12,973 nucleotides of DNA from Corynebacterium sp. GTDB taxonomy: Bacteria > Actinomycetota > Actinomycetes > Mycobacteriales > Mycobacteriaceae. Where the stretch lies: positions 1 through 12,973 of the forward strand of contig NZ_JAPJNQ010000047.1 in the NCBI RefSeq assembly GCF_030826625.1, in the 5' to 3' direction. The notes under the pieces are model-generated. The model saw nothing but the letters and a program-made list of their open reading frames with translations. It had not been told where the DNA came from and ran no database searches. The translations under genes were made by a program, and so were the position numbers. Below are positions 12,906-12,973 of the stretch, piece after piece (position 1 is the stretch's first letter; each line of letters opens with the position of its first letter).

Positions 12906-12973
12906 TCAGGAAATGCTCCGCAACGGATACTTGTTACCCAGCGCTGACTGCATGCGTTTGATGACCTGGAAAG
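12906..12973 (-). CDS. C-terminal end of an upstream gene, possibly a DUF294/CBS nucleotidyltransferase-like protein
   Basis: The last 21 or so codons of a minus-strand gene read FQVIKRMQSALGNKYPLRSIS and then TGA. The stretch looks like the closing helix of DUF294-type putative nucleotidyltransferases with cAMP-binding and CBS domains, which sit beside DnaQ-type exonucleases in corynebacteria and many other bacteria. Twenty residues are too few to prove the family, so the name rests mostly on context. It ends 28 bases before the exonuclease ATG. Confidence 0.5.
   Translation of the reverse strand, partial: FQVIKRMQSALGNKYPLRSIS

Noticed and set aside
1..12973. CRISPR array, insertion sequence, prophage or toxin-antitoxin module
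   Set aside because: No regularly spaced repeats, transposase, integrase or paired toxin-like ORFs are seen. The genes are mostly core metabolic ones.

Overview
The window is ordinary actinobacterial chromosome, almost certainly Corynebacterium. LeuC, GltX, the IclR regulator next to leuCD and the FAH-family protein all read like their C. glutamicum counterparts. Promoter layout fits too: several genes have a -10 box ending 6-8 bases before the start codon, as expected for leaderless mRNAs. The species cannot be fixed by eye. No phage, IS element or CRISPR array is visible.

Layout from left to right: the 5' part of leuD and all of leuC (minus strand), with the divergent regulator gene ltbR; a photolyase gene (plus) converging on an aldehyde dehydrogenase gene; then a run of minus-strand genes. 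Read in their own direction these are tRNA-Gln, tRNA-Glu, a strong terminator, a small two-helix membrane protein, a 23-residue coupled peptide ORF, a secreted SGNH hydrolase, a DMT/DUF606 membrane protein and the aldehyde dehydrogenase. gltX lies upstream of the two tRNAs on the same strand. It is divergent from an isochorismate synthase gene (menF/entC type, plus), which converges on an FAH-family gene (odx-like). A DEDDh exonuclease and the tail of an upstream coupled gene close the window.

Functional links: leuCD and ltbR form a leucine-biosynthesis control unit. gltX is followed by the two tRNAs that a non-discriminating glutamyl-tRNA synthetase would charge. Isochorismate synthase probably feeds menaquinone synthesis. 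The FAH protein may be oxaloacetate decarboxylase. The photolyase and aldehyde dehydrogenase genes look like single-gene units.

The least explained piece is at 7733-7804: a 23-codon ORF that starts one base after the stop of the small membrane protein gene. It is built from 12-bp tandem repeats that place four glycines exactly four residues apart. Other items worth checking are a 13-bp inverted repeat around the AT-rich gltX/tRNA spacer, overlapping opposed -10 boxes in one palindrome between leuC and ltbR, and palindromic candidate operators before the aldehyde dehydrogenase, odx and small membrane protein genes.
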